Assembly: GCF_047160095.1 (NCBI RefSeq)
Contig: NZ_AP038785.1
Coordinates: 1,426,001-1,490,000, forward strand
Length of the DNA: 64,000 nt
Source of the DNA: Rodentibacter abscessus
GTDB lineage: Bacteria > Pseudomonadota > Gammaproteobacteria > Enterobacterales > Pasteurellaceae
Reading direction: 5' to 3'
Made by a program: the position numbers and the translations under genes. Under the pieces are notes generated by a model. It saw only the letters and a program-made list of their open reading frames with translations. It searched no databases and was not told where the DNA came from. The stretch's first letter is position 1; the number at the start of each line of letters is the position of its first letter. Positions 1 to 8,093 of this stretch are shown piece after piece.

Positions 1-177
1 CGGTCCGCTGGTTTCAAATAAAGAATCAACCACGGATTTAACGGCAAAATCCGTTTTACGAAAAACGCGGTTAATCAAACCGTCCACCATTTCATCAAAA
101 ATTGTTACGGAGGCAATAATAAAACCTCGAACGGAGCTTGCTTCGTTAAGTTTTTCATAAATATGTTCTGATGGCAC
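1..177 (-). CDS. mtlR: Mannitol operon repressor MtlR, N-terminal part (runs off left edge)
   Basis: This is a partial gene on the minus strand; only about the first 59 residues are in the window. The reading begins at a GTG codon (177-175), preceded by AAAGGA about 9 bases upstream and by an in-frame stop just beyond. The segment VFRKTDFAVKSVVDSLFE resembles the E. coli MtlR segment around VFRKDDYAVK. MtlR represses the mannitol operon and is usually the last gene after mtlA and mtlD, exactly its place here. About 70 bases carrying one uptake sequence separate it from mtlD. The family call rests on this short match plus synteny. Confidence 0.75.
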   Translation of the reverse strand, partial: MPSEHIYEKLNEASSVRGFIIASVTIFDEMVDGLINRVFRKTDFAVKSVVDSLFETSGP

Positions 178-246
178 TACTAAATCCTTTTATTTTTGAC
201 CGCACTTTGCAATGAAAAAGGGCGAAAATTAATTCGCCCATAATCA

Positions 247-1401
247 CTAATGAGGAATGCTTTCGTAAGCCTGTGCGATACGTTCAATTACCGTTTCATC
301 TTGTAATTCGGTGTACTGGCGAATGGTTTCATGCACGCCTTTTTCATTAAGAGTTCGTACTAGTTCCAAAGCTTGCGGATCTTGTTCGTTACGATAAGAT
401 AATGCGGCTGCAATGGTATGAACCAAGTGCGTATTATCAAGTTGATATTCTAGCGTGCCGCGTAACGGTTTAACCAAGCGATCATTAAAACTTAATTTAC
501 GCAGCGGTTCACGACCTACACGGTCAACATCATCAACCAAGAACGGATTGGCAAAACGTTTCAATATTTTTTCGATATACGCACGATGAGCTTGCGGTTC
601 AAAACCATAACGCTTAATCAATACCGCACCGCTTTCTTCCATCGTTGCTTTAACTTCAGCTTTAATTTCCATATCTTCGATACTTTCTTTTACAAAGCGA
701 TAACCTTTTAATTTACCGAGATACGAAGTAGCGGCATGACCGGTGTTTAATGTGAATAATTTACGCTCAACAAATGCCATTAAGTTATCGGTTTTTTCCA
801 TACCGTTAATCGCTGGAATTTCTCCCTTAAATTGCGTTTCATCTACAATCCATTCACTAAACTCTTCAACCGTAACAAGTAATGGGTCCGATTCGTCCGC
901 TTGCACCGGTGGCACAATACGATCCACCGCAGAATCAACAAAACCGACCACTTTCTCTACTTTCGCCTGCATTTCCGGGCTTAAATGCGCAAATACCTGC
1001 TCTTTCAAGAAAGTTGTACCGCGCACCATATTTTCACAGGCAATAATATTTAACGGTTTCTCATTCCCCGTATTCAAACGGGCTTCTAAACCTTTCGCAA
1101 TGGTACTTGCAATAATTTTTAGTACATTCGGTCCGACTGCAGTGGTAATGAGATCAACCTCATTAAATAATGCAATAACTGCGGTTTCATCTTTTGAATA
1201 GACACCGCCCACATTCGTTACCCGTTCAATGGTATTTAAATTTTCACCCACGATTTTTACGTTATAGGCTTGATTCTGCTTTAACAAATTAATTACGTGT
1301 TCATTCACATCGGCAAAAGTTACGTGTATATCACTATCAGCCAATAATTTACCAATAAAACCGCGGCCGATATTTCCAGCCCCAAAATGTAATGCTTTCA
1401 T
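247..1401 (-). CDS. mtlD: Mannitol-1-phosphate 5-dehydrogenase
   Basis: A cytoplasmic enzyme that oxidises mannitol-1-phosphate to fructose-6-phosphate with NAD+, the step after PTS uptake. It has 384 residues (E. coli MtlD about 382). The N-terminus carries the dinucleotide-binding motif GAGNIGRGFIG at residues 7-17. The segments SAVDRIVPP and LNTGHA in the middle are typical of the polyol dehydrogenase family. It lies 64 bases downstream of mtlA on the same strand and upstream of mtlR, so it is probably co-transcribed from the CRP-controlled promoter before mtlA. Full length, no anomalies seen. Confidence 0.97.
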   Translation of the reverse strand: MKALHFGAGNIGRGFIGKLLADSDIHVTFADVNEHVINLLKQNQAYNVKIVGENLNTIERVTNVGGVYSKDETAVIALFNEVDLITTAVGPNVLKIIASTIAKGLEARLNTGNEKPLNIIACENMVRGTTFLKEQVFAHLSPEMQAKVEKVVGFVDSAVDRIVPPVQADESDPLLVTVEEFSEWIVDETQFKGEIPAINGMEKTDNLMAFVERKLFTLNTGHAATSYLGKLKGYRFVKESIEDMEIKAEVKATMEESGAVLIKRYGFEPQAHRAYIEKILKRFANPFLVDDVDRVGREPLRKLSFNDRLVKPLRGTLEYQLDNTHLVHTIAAALSYRNEQDPQALELVRTLNEKGVHETIRQYTELQDETVIERIAQAYESIPH

Positions 1402-1465
1402 ATTACTACCCCAAGTTGATTAAAAAGGATAGCGGCGCAAAAACGCCGCTAAAATTTACCGCACT

Positions 1466-3340
1466 TTATGCTTTAAGTAATGCGAGTACTTTTTCCACAT
1501 CATTTGTTGACGTTAAGATTTCAATGGCTTCCTCGCTATCCAGCGCATTCGTAATTGCAGAAACCACCTGAATATGCTCATTATTTTTCGCGGCAATCCC
1601 CACAACCAGTTTTGCGATGCCGTCTTCCTCATCATTAAAGCGTACACCGGACGGATACTGACACACGACAATACCGGTTTTTAATACCGAATCTTTCGCC
1701 TCGATCGTACCATGCGGCACTGCAACCCCTTCACCAAGATAAGTTGAAACTAATTTTTCACGCTCGAACATTGCATCTACGTAACTAGGTTCAACAAAAC
1801 CTGCTTTCACCAATTGCTCACCGGCAAAACGAATGGCTTCATCTTTGTTATCGGCACTTAATCCTAAGAAGATTTGTTCCGGTTTTAAGGTAAATTTCGC
1901 CCCATTTACTTCCACTACATCTTCTTCGTTTTTTTCAGTAACCGCCTGTACGTTTAGCTGTTCTTTTAAATCTTGAACAAGGCTATCGTAGAATTTATTA
2001 TCCAAGAAGTTACTTAAAGATAAATGCATTGCATTCGGTGCCTGTTTTTTCGCACGTAGAGTTAAATCTTGATGGGTAATCACAAGACGTGCATCATCAG
2101 GTAAATCATTAATCGCCACATTGGTAACTTCTAACGCCAAACCGGCATCATTCACTTTTTTACGCAACATACTTGCACCCATCGCACTCGAACCCATACC
2201 GGCATCACAAGACACATAAATTTTGCTTAGCCCTTTATAGTCAATCACTTGGGTTTGATTTAAATTGCCTGTTTTCATCGCTTTTGAGGCTGCTTGCATT
2301 TCTTCAAGATTGCTTGATTCTTCTTTTTGAATTTTTAAGAAGAAAGAGGCTAATACAAATGAAACCGCACAAGCAACAATTACTGAAGCCACTACCCCGA
2401 CAACAGAAGCTTTCGGCGTCATCATCAACACAGCGATAATTGAACCCGGAGAAGCAGGTGCAACTAAACCTGCACTAAATAACGTTAAAGTGAATACACC
2501 TGCCATTCCACCGGCAATTACCGCAATGAGTAAACGAGGGTTCATTAACACATAAGGGAAATAAATTTCGTGGATTCCGCCTAAGAAATGAATCACTGCC
2601 GCACCGCCTGCGGTTTGTTTTGCCGAGCCTTTTCCAAAGAAAATATAAGCAAGCAAAATACCGAGCCCCGGACCGGGATTGGCTTCAATTAAAAAGAAAA
2701 TAGACTGACCGAATTCTTGCGATTGTTGAATACCAAGCGGTGAAAAGATGCCGTGGTTAATCGCATTGTTTAAAAAAAGAATTTTTGCAGGTTCTACGAA
2801 AATAGATGTCAACGGAAGCAAATTATTATCCACTAACACTTTTACGCCGGCGGCTAATAATTCGGTTAACGACTTCACTACCGGGCCGACAACCCAGAAA
2901 AATAAAATCGCTAAAATCATACCGATAATGCCGGATGAGAAGTTGTTTACCAACATCTCAAAACCACTCTTGATTTTACCGTCCGCCCACTTGTCAAAAC
3001 GTTTAATCGCCCAGCCACCGGTAGGGCCTGCAATCATTGCACCTAGAAACATTGGAATATCCGTACCGATAATTACCCCGGCCGTAGTAATGGCACCGAC
3101 CACCGCACCACGATCTCCGCCCACTAATTTACCACCGGTATAACCGATTAATAGCGGAAGTAAATAAGTAATCATCGGCCCGACCAATTTTGCCAAAGTT
3201 TCATTCGGCAACCAACCTGTCGGGATAAAAAGTGCGGTAATAAAACCCCACGCAATAAATGCGCCGATATTCGGCATCACCATATTGGAAAGAAAACGTC
3301 CAAAACTTTGAATTTTCACTTTCACGCTTGCTGATAGCAT
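1466..3340 (-). CDS. mtlA: PTS mannitol transporter, fused EIICBA
   Basis: Inner-membrane permease that imports mannitol and phosphorylates it to mannitol-1-phosphate. The order is an IIC membrane domain (about residues 1-340), a IIB domain with phospho-cysteine C378 in CDAGMGSS, and a IIA domain with phospho-histidine H543 in VPHGT. Both phosphorylation sites are present. I chose the ATG at 3340 (624 aa): it has TGAGG just upstream and matches the start of E. coli MtlA, whereas an upstream in-frame start (3406) would add 22 unrelated residues. The stop codon overlaps an uptake sequence. Three CRP boxes lie upstream, expected for a catabolite-controlled sugar. Confidence 0.97.
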   Translation of the reverse strand: MLSASVKVKIQSFGRFLSNMVMPNIGAFIAWGFITALFIPTGWLPNETLAKLVGPMITYLLPLLIGYTGGKLVGGDRGAVVGAITTAGVIIGTDIPMFLGAMIAGPTGGWAIKRFDKWADGKIKSGFEMLVNNFSSGIIGMILAILFFWVVGPVVKSLTELLAAGVKVLVDNNLLPLTSIFVEPAKILFLNNAINHGIFSPLGIQQSQEFGQSIFFLIEANPGPGLGILLAYIFFGKGSAKQTAGGAAVIHFLGGIHEIYFPYVLMNPRLLIAVIAGGMAGVFTLTLFSAGLVAPASPGSIIAVLMMTPKASVVGVVASVIVACAVSFVLASFFLKIQKEESSNLEEMQAASKAMKTGNLNQTQVIDYKGLSKIYVSCDAGMGSSAMGASMLRKKVNDAGLALEVTNVAINDLPDDARLVITHQDLTLRAKKQAPNAMHLSLSNFLDNKFYDSLVQDLKEQLNVQAVTEKNEEDVVEVNGAKFTLKPEQIFLGLSADNKDEAIRFAGEQLVKAGFVEPSYVDAMFEREKLVSTYLGEGVAVPHGTIEAKDSVLKTGIVVCQYPSGVRFNDEEDGIAKLVVGIAAKNNEHIQVVSAITNALDSEEAIEILTSTNDVEKVLALLKA

Positions 3341-3425
3341 AGAAACCTCACAAATAAGGAAATTGTATAAAGTGCGCTCAACATAGCATAAGAATTTTTC
3401 AGGCAAAAATAATTTTGTTCAAATT

Positions 3426-3441
3426 TGTGAACTTGATCACA
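3426..3441. promoter_or_regulatory. CRP box 1 (mtlA-proximal)
   Basis: TGTGA-N6-TCACA is a perfect CRP half-site pair. Reading toward mtlA, a TATGTT-like -10 element lies at about 3385-3380. It would put the start near 3373 and this box at about -60, the class I position. It probably activates mtlA in the absence of preferred sugars. The promoter geometry is inference. Confidence 0.8.
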
Positions 3442-3469
3442 AAATTTTCACAAGGATAATTTAAATAAA

Positions 3470-3485
3470 TGTGATAAAGATCACA
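3470..3485. promoter_or_regulatory. CRP box 2
   Basis: A second perfect TGTGA-N6-TCACA, 44 bp from box 1 and 40 bp from box 3, so all three lie on roughly the same face of the helix. It could serve mtlA, nrfA or both. Which promoter it serves is not decided by sequence. Confidence 0.75.
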
Positions 3486-3509
3486 TTATTTATTTTTGTT
3501 GGTGTTTTT

Positions 3510-3525
3510 TGTGAGAAAGATCACA
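3510..3525. promoter_or_regulatory. CRP box 3 (nrfA-side)
   Basis: A third perfect TGTGA-N6-TCACA. It lies about 115 bp upstream of the FNR box that probably drives nrfA, so it may act as a distal site for nrfA or an auxiliary one for mtlA. Confidence 0.75.
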
Positions 3526-3593
3526 TTTAATCCCCTCTAACTTAAAATAAGTTAATTCAATTACGTTTTCTTACTGCAAAAACAAAGCCCTCC

Positions 3594-3609
3594 TACCTCT
3601 TTAGGTGTA
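3594..3609. promoter_or_regulatory. NarP-type 7-2-7 site upstream of nrfA
   Basis: TACCTCT-TT-AGGTGTA is an inverted pair of heptamers spaced by two bases. The left one fits TACYYMT fully and the right one has a single mismatch. NarP (or NarL) binds such 7-2-7 sites in nitrate/nitrite-controlled promoters. Its centre is 31 bp upstream of the FNR box centre, close to the arrangement known for the E. coli nrf promoter. Confidence 0.6.
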
Positions 3610-3625
3610 TTTCATATACCTTGCT

Positions 3626-3639
3626 TTGATCTAAAGCAA
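3626..3639 (+). promoter_or_regulatory. FNR box of the nrfA promoter
   Basis: TTGATCTAAAGCAA differs from TTGAT-N4-ATCAA at one base. If FNR acts at -41.5, transcription would start near 3674, with TAGAAA (3658-3663) as the -10 element. This predicts anaerobic activation of nrfABCD. Confidence 0.65.
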
Positions 3640-3792
3640 TATTTTGGCAAATCCCGCTAGAAAATAGCCGCACTTTTGGTATTGTTACACTTGAACCGAG
3701 CCCTCTTTTTTAAGTAATTTCAATACGTTATCAAGAACGGTTCGCATTTAAAATCATTTTACTTTTCCTACCCTAGTTATGGAGTGATTATC

Positions 3793-5316
3793 GTGAACGC
3801 ATTAAGAAAAAGCCTTGTTTTGGCGGCTTCTTTCGCTGCCTTAGGAGCTTACAATTCTGCCTCGGCAGAAATGGTCTATAAGCCGATTGAGCAACCTGTT
3901 GAAGCCCCAAATCCTAATTTAAAAATTGAAGCGGTAAATGAAAAATTCGCTGAAAAATATCCGTTGCAATTTCAATCTTGGAAGGCTACGGAAAAAGGCG
4001 ATAAGATTATTTATGCCGATGAAGAAAATCCTCGCCTAATCGTACTTTGGGGTGGCTATGCATTCGCTAAAGAATACAATGCACCACGCGGGCACGCTTA
4101 TGCTATTAAAGATGTGCGCGATATTTTACGTACCGGCGCACCAAAAACGGCTAACGATGGCCCACAACCAATGGCATGTTGGACTTGTAAAGGCCCGGAT
4201 GTTCCGCGCTTAATTGCAGAATGGGGAGAAGAGGGCTACTTCAATGCTAAATGGGCGAAAGGCGGAGCTGAAGTAGTAAATTCCATTGGTTGTGCCGATT
4301 GTCACGATACCACTTCAAAAGATTTTGCCGAAGGAAAACCGGCTTTACGCATCGCACGTCCACACGTGTTACGCGCATTGGATAACTTAAATAATGCATT
4401 GCAAGCGAAAGCAAAAGCCGAAGGTAAAGATCAGGTTAATTTAAGTTTCAACACTGCCGCACGTACGGAAAAACGGGCGGAAATCTGCGCAAACTGTCAC
4501 GTTGAATACTACTTTGCCGGTGATATTAAGCAGGTTACATTCCCTTGGAATAACGGTCAAACCGTAGATGATATCGAAAAATACTATGATGATATCGGTT
4601 TCAGCGACTGGACTCACTCTCTTTCTAAAGCGCCAATGCTAAAAGCACAACATCCTGACTTTGAAATTTGGTCTTTAGGTATGCACGGTAAAAACGGTGT
4701 AACCTGTATCGATTGCCATATGCCTAAAGTCCAAGATGCCGAGGGCAAAGTTTATACCGATCACCAAATCCAAAATCCATTCGATGCTTTCAATAGCACT
4801 TGTGCAAACTGCCACGATCAAAGCAAAGAAAAACTTCAAGATATCGTCGCTTCACGTAAAAAAGAAGTGAAAGACATAATGGGTCGTTTAGAAGATCAAG
4901 TTGTGAAAGCGCATTTTGAAGCCAAAGCGGCTTGGGATGCCGGTGCAACGAAAGAAGAAATGGAAGCGGCATTAATGGATATCCGTCACGCACAATGGCG
5001 TTGGGATTATTCTGCGGCAAGTCACGGCGGTCATATGCATGCACCGGACGTTGTTCTTCGCGTATTGGGTTCAGGTATAGATAAAGCTGCTGAAGCACGC
5101 ACTAAACTTGCCGTTATCCTAACGAAACACGGTGTAAAAACCCCGGTTGAAATACCGGATATTTCTACGGCAGAAAAAGCTTGGAAAGTCATGGGTATCG
5201 ATATCGAAAAAGAACGCAAAGCAAAAGAAGAATTTTTGAAAACCGTTGTGCCTCAATGGGAAAAAGAAGCAAAAGCTAATGGCAAATTAGCAGAAGATAC
5301 CGCAACAAAACAATAA
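3793..5316 (+). CDS. nrfA: Ammonia-forming cytochrome c nitrite reductase (pentahaem)
   Basis: Periplasmic enzyme reducing nitrite to ammonium with six electrons. It has five haem sites: the special active-site motif CWTCK (129-133), then CADCH (166), CANCH (231), CIDCH (304) and CANCH (336). An N-terminal signal peptide ends around SASA-E. I chose the GTG at 3793 (507 aa) because GGAG lies 8 bases before it; an in-frame GTG at 3784 overlaps that GGAG. It is very similar to E. coli NrfA throughout. It is the first gene of nrfABCD and is preceded by NarP- and FNR-type sites. Confidence 0.97.
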   Translation: MNALRKSLVLAASFAALGAYNSASAEMVYKPIEQPVEAPNPNLKIEAVNEKFAEKYPLQFQSWKATEKGDKIIYADEENPRLIVLWGGYAFAKEYNAPRGHAYAIKDVRDILRTGAPKTANDGPQPMACWTCKGPDVPRLIAEWGEEGYFNAKWAKGGAEVVNSIGCADCHDTTSKDFAEGKPALRIARPHVLRALDNLNNALQAKAKAEGKDQVNLSFNTAARTEKRAEICANCHVEYYFAGDIKQVTFPWNNGQTVDDIEKYYDDIGFSDWTHSLSKAPMLKAQHPDFEIWSLGMHGKNGVTCIDCHMPKVQDAEGKVYTDHQIQNPFDAFNSTCANCHDQSKEKLQDIVASRKKEVKDIMGRLEDQVVKAHFEAKAAWDAGATKEEMEAALMDIRHAQWRWDYSAASHGGHMHAPDVVLRVLGSGIDKAAEARTKLAVILTKHGVKTPVEIPDISTAEKAWKVMGIDIEKERKAKEEFLKTVVPQWEKEAKANGKLAEDTATKQ

Positions 5317-5324
5317 GAAAAATT

Positions 5325-5355
5325 ACCGCACTTTTGCGTTCCTGAAAAGTGCGGT
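5325..5355 (+). terminator. Inverted uptake-sequence hairpin between nrfA and nrfB
   Basis: ACCGCACTTTT (5325-5335) and AAAAGTGCGGT (5345-5355) form a perfect 11-bp stem with a 9-base loop, followed by CGTTTTC. It starts 8 bases after the nrfA stop. Since nrfB follows in the same direction, it may be a partial terminator or an mRNA-stabilising hairpin that makes NrfA more abundant than NrfBCD. Confidence 0.6.
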
Positions 5356-5386
5356 CGTTTTCAACGATAAATTTGAGGTAACCCTA

Positions 5387-6025
5387 ATGAATTTAACTTC
5401 TTTATTTCGTAATATGGCAAAACTGGCGGTGTTCTTCGCATTTGCCTCGATGCTGCCAACGATTGCCCATGCACAAACAGATTCGACACAAAGTTATGAA
5501 TTGCAGTTAGAAAATCAGCGTGATCCGAATCAGTATTGTGCAAAATGTCATAAATTCGACAAAGTAGATAAAAACCAAACCTTGGATCAATCTGGGGGAG
5601 AATTGCACTTTGGTAAATTTCATGGCGCGCACCTAAATCAAAAAAATCCAAACAATGGCAAACCTATTACTTGTGTAAGCTGTCACGGTAATATTTCTGA
5701 AGATCATCGCCGTGGTGTAAAAGATGTGATGCGCTTTGAAGGCGATATTTTCGGTGAGAAAAAACCAATGTTTTCCGTACAGGAACAAAACCAAGTTTGT
5801 TTCGCTTGCCATCAACCTGATAAATTACGCGAAAAACTTTGGGCGCATGACGTTCACGCAATGAAATTGCCTTGTGCAAGCTGTCATACACTTCACCCGA
5901 AAGATGAACCAATGAAAGGCATCAAACCGAAAGAACGTGTAAAACTTTGTGTTGATTGCCACGGAGAACAGCAAAAACGCAAAGCAGAACAAGAAACATC
6001 AACCGAACAAAAGGATAAACAATGA
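5387..6025 (+). CDS. nrfB: Periplasmic pentahaem cytochrome NrfB
   Basis: Electron carrier that passes electrons from the NrfCD membrane module to NrfA. The 212-residue protein has a signal peptide ending at TIAHA and five CXXCH haem sites: CAKCH (51), CVSCH (96), CFACH (138), CASCH (163) and CVDCH (188). It is somewhat longer than E. coli NrfB (188 aa) because of a charged Lys/Glu-rich tail. A Shine-Dalgarno sequence (GAGG) precedes the ATG. Its last four bases overlap the nrfC start (ATGA), indicating translational coupling. Confidence 0.94.
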   Translation: MNLTSLFRNMAKLAVFFAFASMLPTIAHAQTDSTQSYELQLENQRDPNQYCAKCHKFDKVDKNQTLDQSGGELHFGKFHGAHLNQKNPNNGKPITCVSCHGNISEDHRRGVKDVMRFEGDIFGEKKPMFSVQEQNQVCFACHQPDKLREKLWAHDVHAMKLPCASCHTLHPKDEPMKGIKPKERVKLCVDCHGEQQKRKAEQETSTEQKDKQ

Positions 6026-6699
6026 CCACTTGCTCACGCCGAAACTTTGTTTCCGGCATGGGGGCGGTAATCCTTATGACGGGAACATCTTTAACTTCTC
6101 TGGCAAAAGAAAATAAGGCGGATAAAACCAAACGCTACGCAATGGTGCACGATGAAACGGCTTGTATCGGCTGTACAGCCTGTATGGATGCCTGTCGTGA
6201 TGTTAACCAAGTGCCTCAAGGCGTATCCCGTTTAGAAATTCTGCGTAGTGAACCTTACGGTGAATTTCCGAATCAGGAATACGAGTTTTTCCGTCAATCT
6301 TGCCAACATTGTGGTAATGCACCTTGCGTGGCTGTTTGTCCAACAGGGGCATCTTTCATTGATAAAGACACCGGTATTGTAGATGTACACAAAGATTTAT
6401 GCGTAGGTTGTCAATATTGTATTGCGGTTTGCCCGTATCGCGTGCGTTTCATTCATCCTGTGCATAAAACCGCAGATAAATGCAACTTCTGTCGTGATAC
6501 CAACTTAGCCAACGGCAAACAGCCCGCCTGTGTGGAAGCCTGCCCAACCAAGGCATTAACCTTTGGTGATATGAATGATCCAACCAGTGCGGTAGCACGC
6601 AAGGTGAAAGAAAAACCGGTTTATCGCACGAAAGTGGAATTAGGTACACAGCCGAATCTTTACCATATTCCATTCCAACATGGGGAGCCAAGAAGATGA
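6022..6699 (+). CDS. nrfC: Ferredoxin-like 4Fe-4S protein NrfC
   Basis: Periplasmic-side iron-sulphur subunit that takes electrons from quinol via NrfD. The N-terminus has a twin-arginine export motif, S-R-R-N-F-V (residues 5-10). Sixteen cysteines form four cluster sets: C48/51/54/58, C94/97/102/106, C127/130/133/137 and C154/157/170/174. At 225 residues it has the usual family length. It overlaps both neighbours by ATGA. Tat export means it folds with its clusters before crossing the membrane. Confidence 0.95.
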   Translation: MTTCSRRNFVSGMGAVILMTGTSLTSLAKENKADKTKRYAMVHDETACIGCTACMDACRDVNQVPQGVSRLEILRSEPYGEFPNQEYEFFRQSCQHCGNAPCVAVCPTGASFIDKDTGIVDVHKDLCVGCQYCIAVCPYRVRFIHPVHKTADKCNFCRDTNLANGKQPACVEACPTKALTFGDMNDPTSAVARKVKEKPVYRTKVELGTQPNLYHIPFQHGEPRR

Positions 6700-7658
6700 C
6701 GTTAGATTATCCAGTCCCGTTCCACACGCCTAATTTAGTGTGGGATTCCACCATTGCGATCTATTTATTTTTACTCGGCATCTCATCAGGTGCGGTACAA
6801 TTAGCCATTGCTTATAAACGCAGTAATAAACTCGAAAATCCTAGCCGAAATTGGATTATTCGTTCCGGTGTGATTTTGGGGTCTGTACCGACATTAATCG
6901 GTTTAACGCTCCTCATTTTCCATCTGGCACGTCCGTGGACATTTTGGAAATTGATGTTTAATTACCAATTCAATTCGGTGATGTCGATGGGGGTTATGCT
7001 TTTCCAAATTTATATGCTGTTTTTAGTATTGTGGGGAATCACAATCTTTAAAAATGACATTGAATCGCTCATTAATCGTTTTCTGCCAAAACTAAAATTC
7101 ATTATGAAACTTATTGGTTTTGCAGAACGTTTGGTTAACCCTGTTGAGGTGATTTTATTCATCTTAGCCGCCGTATTAGGGGCCTACACCGGTTTCTTGC
7201 TCTCCGCATTAATCAGTTATCCAATGTTGAATAACCCGGTATTACCGGCATTATTCTTAGCTTCCGGTACGTCATCCGGTATCGCTGCAACATTTCTGGT
7301 TATCTTAATTGCAGGCAAGTTAAAAGGCGATTCCCACGAATCACACTTCATCCATAAATTTGAAGTGCCGATTATGGTTACCGAACTCGGGTTGTTAGTA
7401 TGTTTCTTTGTAGGCTTACATTTTGGTGGCGGACAAAAAACCGTTGCATTGCATAATGCACTCTCCGGATTCTGGGGCACAGTATTTTGGATTGGAGTCT
7501 TCTTCATCGGAATTTTAATTCCGTTAATCGGAAACCTGTTCGCCGGCAATCTAAAATATAACCGTAACTTCATCATTCTCGTTTCAATCTTCGATTTAAT
7601 CGGGGTATTGTGTTTACGGTATTTTATTTTGTATGCAGGTCAATTGACCGTTGCCTAA
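6696..7658 (+). CDS. nrfD: Membrane quinol-oxidising subunit NrfD
   Basis: Integral membrane protein of the NrfD/PsrC family, 320 residues, with about eight or nine hydrophobic segments. It anchors NrfC and passes electrons from menaquinol to the periplasmic chain NrfC-NrfB-NrfA. The N-terminal hydrophobic segment YLFLLGISSGAVQLAIAY is typical of the family. It overlaps nrfC by four bases. Two mobile repeats follow, so the biogenesis genes nrfE onward are probably expressed from their own promoter. Confidence 0.95.
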   Translation: MTLDYPVPFHTPNLVWDSTIAIYLFLLGISSGAVQLAIAYKRSNKLENPSRNWIIRSGVILGSVPTLIGLTLLIFHLARPWTFWKLMFNYQFNSVMSMGVMLFQIYMLFLVLWGITIFKNDIESLINRFLPKLKFIMKLIGFAERLVNPVEVILFILAAVLGAYTGFLLSALISYPMLNNPVLPALFLASGTSSGIAATFLVILIAGKLKGDSHESHFIHKFEVPIMVTELGLLVCFFVGLHFGGGQKTVALHNALSGFWGTVFWIGVFFIGILIPLIGNLFAGNLKYNRNFIILVSIFDLIGVLCLRYFILYAGQLTVA

Positions 7659-7663
7659 ATGAT

Positions 7664-7766
7664 TGTGAATTAAATTAAAATAGATACAAAGTCGCAAGCC
7701 GAAAACAGTGCAAATAGCACGGCAAGGGATAGCAATGTCGTAGACATTTTTAAATTTAATTCACTA
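7664..7766. mobile_element. ~103-bp MITE-like element, copy A
   Basis: The ends are inverted repeats: TGTGAATTAAATT on the left, AATTTAATTCACTA on the right. The interior (GTCGCAAGCCGAA..ACAGTGCAA..TAGCACGGC) is nearly identical to copy B at 20546-20650, in the same orientation. It encodes no convincing protein. From memory, the pattern is strikingly like a common short repeat of Neisseria whose ends read TAGTGGATTAAATTT. Confidence 0.8.
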
Positions 7767-7817
7767 TACATTGTATTTTGGGGAAAGGCGTATGATAATG
7801 CGCCTTTCTTTCTATTC

Positions 7818-8022
7818 GGTATTATGTAGCAGTTACACAAATATTTTAAATAACGATTTTGTATCACTTGCACAAATCATCGTAGGGTGCCGTTAGGCGA
7901 AGCCGTAACGCACCAATGAGGGTTTAATGATGAAACGGTGCGTTACGCAAGGCTTAACGCACCCTACCCCCGATAAATATCGGAGATAAACTTCCCTTTG
8001 TGCGACTGATACGTAATACCGG
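7818..8022. repeat. ~205-bp palindromic repeat element (GTAGGGTG family), full copy
   Basis: The outer terminal repeat GGTATTATGTAGCAGTTACA faces its inverse ending in CTGATACGTAATACC. Inside, GTAGGGTGCCGTTAGGCGAA (from 7882) pairs with a right arm ending in CACCCTAC at 7967. It has no coding capacity. It is the best complete member of a family spread over the window. Together with the 103-bp element it fills most of the 435-bp gap between nrfD and nrfE. Confidence 0.85.
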
Positions 8023-8034
8023 AAATTTATCCTC

Positions 8035-8062
8035 GGAATTATGTAACTGCTGAACAAAATAT
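8035..8062. repeat. Solo end of the GTAGGGTG repeat family
   Basis: GGAATTATGTAACTGCTGAA resembles the terminal repeat GGTATTATGTAGCAGTTACA of the element just upstream but has no internal part. It is probably a remnant of an older copy, and it lies within 35 bases of the nrfE start. Confidence 0.5.
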
Positions 8063-8093
8063 TATTTTAGAAACGATACGACAAAACAACATT

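Noticed and set aside
7670..7873. Open frame on the minus strand through the 103-bp element with a lipoprotein-like stretch (LLSLAVLFALFSAC)
   Set aside because: It lies inside the mobile element and an equivalent ATG-started frame is not kept in copy B, where a two-base length change shifts it. The resemblance is a by-product of the repeat sequence.
7882..7967. GC-rich palindromes considered as CRISPR or structured RNA
   Set aside because: The copies are scattered singly through intergenic gaps with variable interiors, not arranged as regular repeats with spacers.
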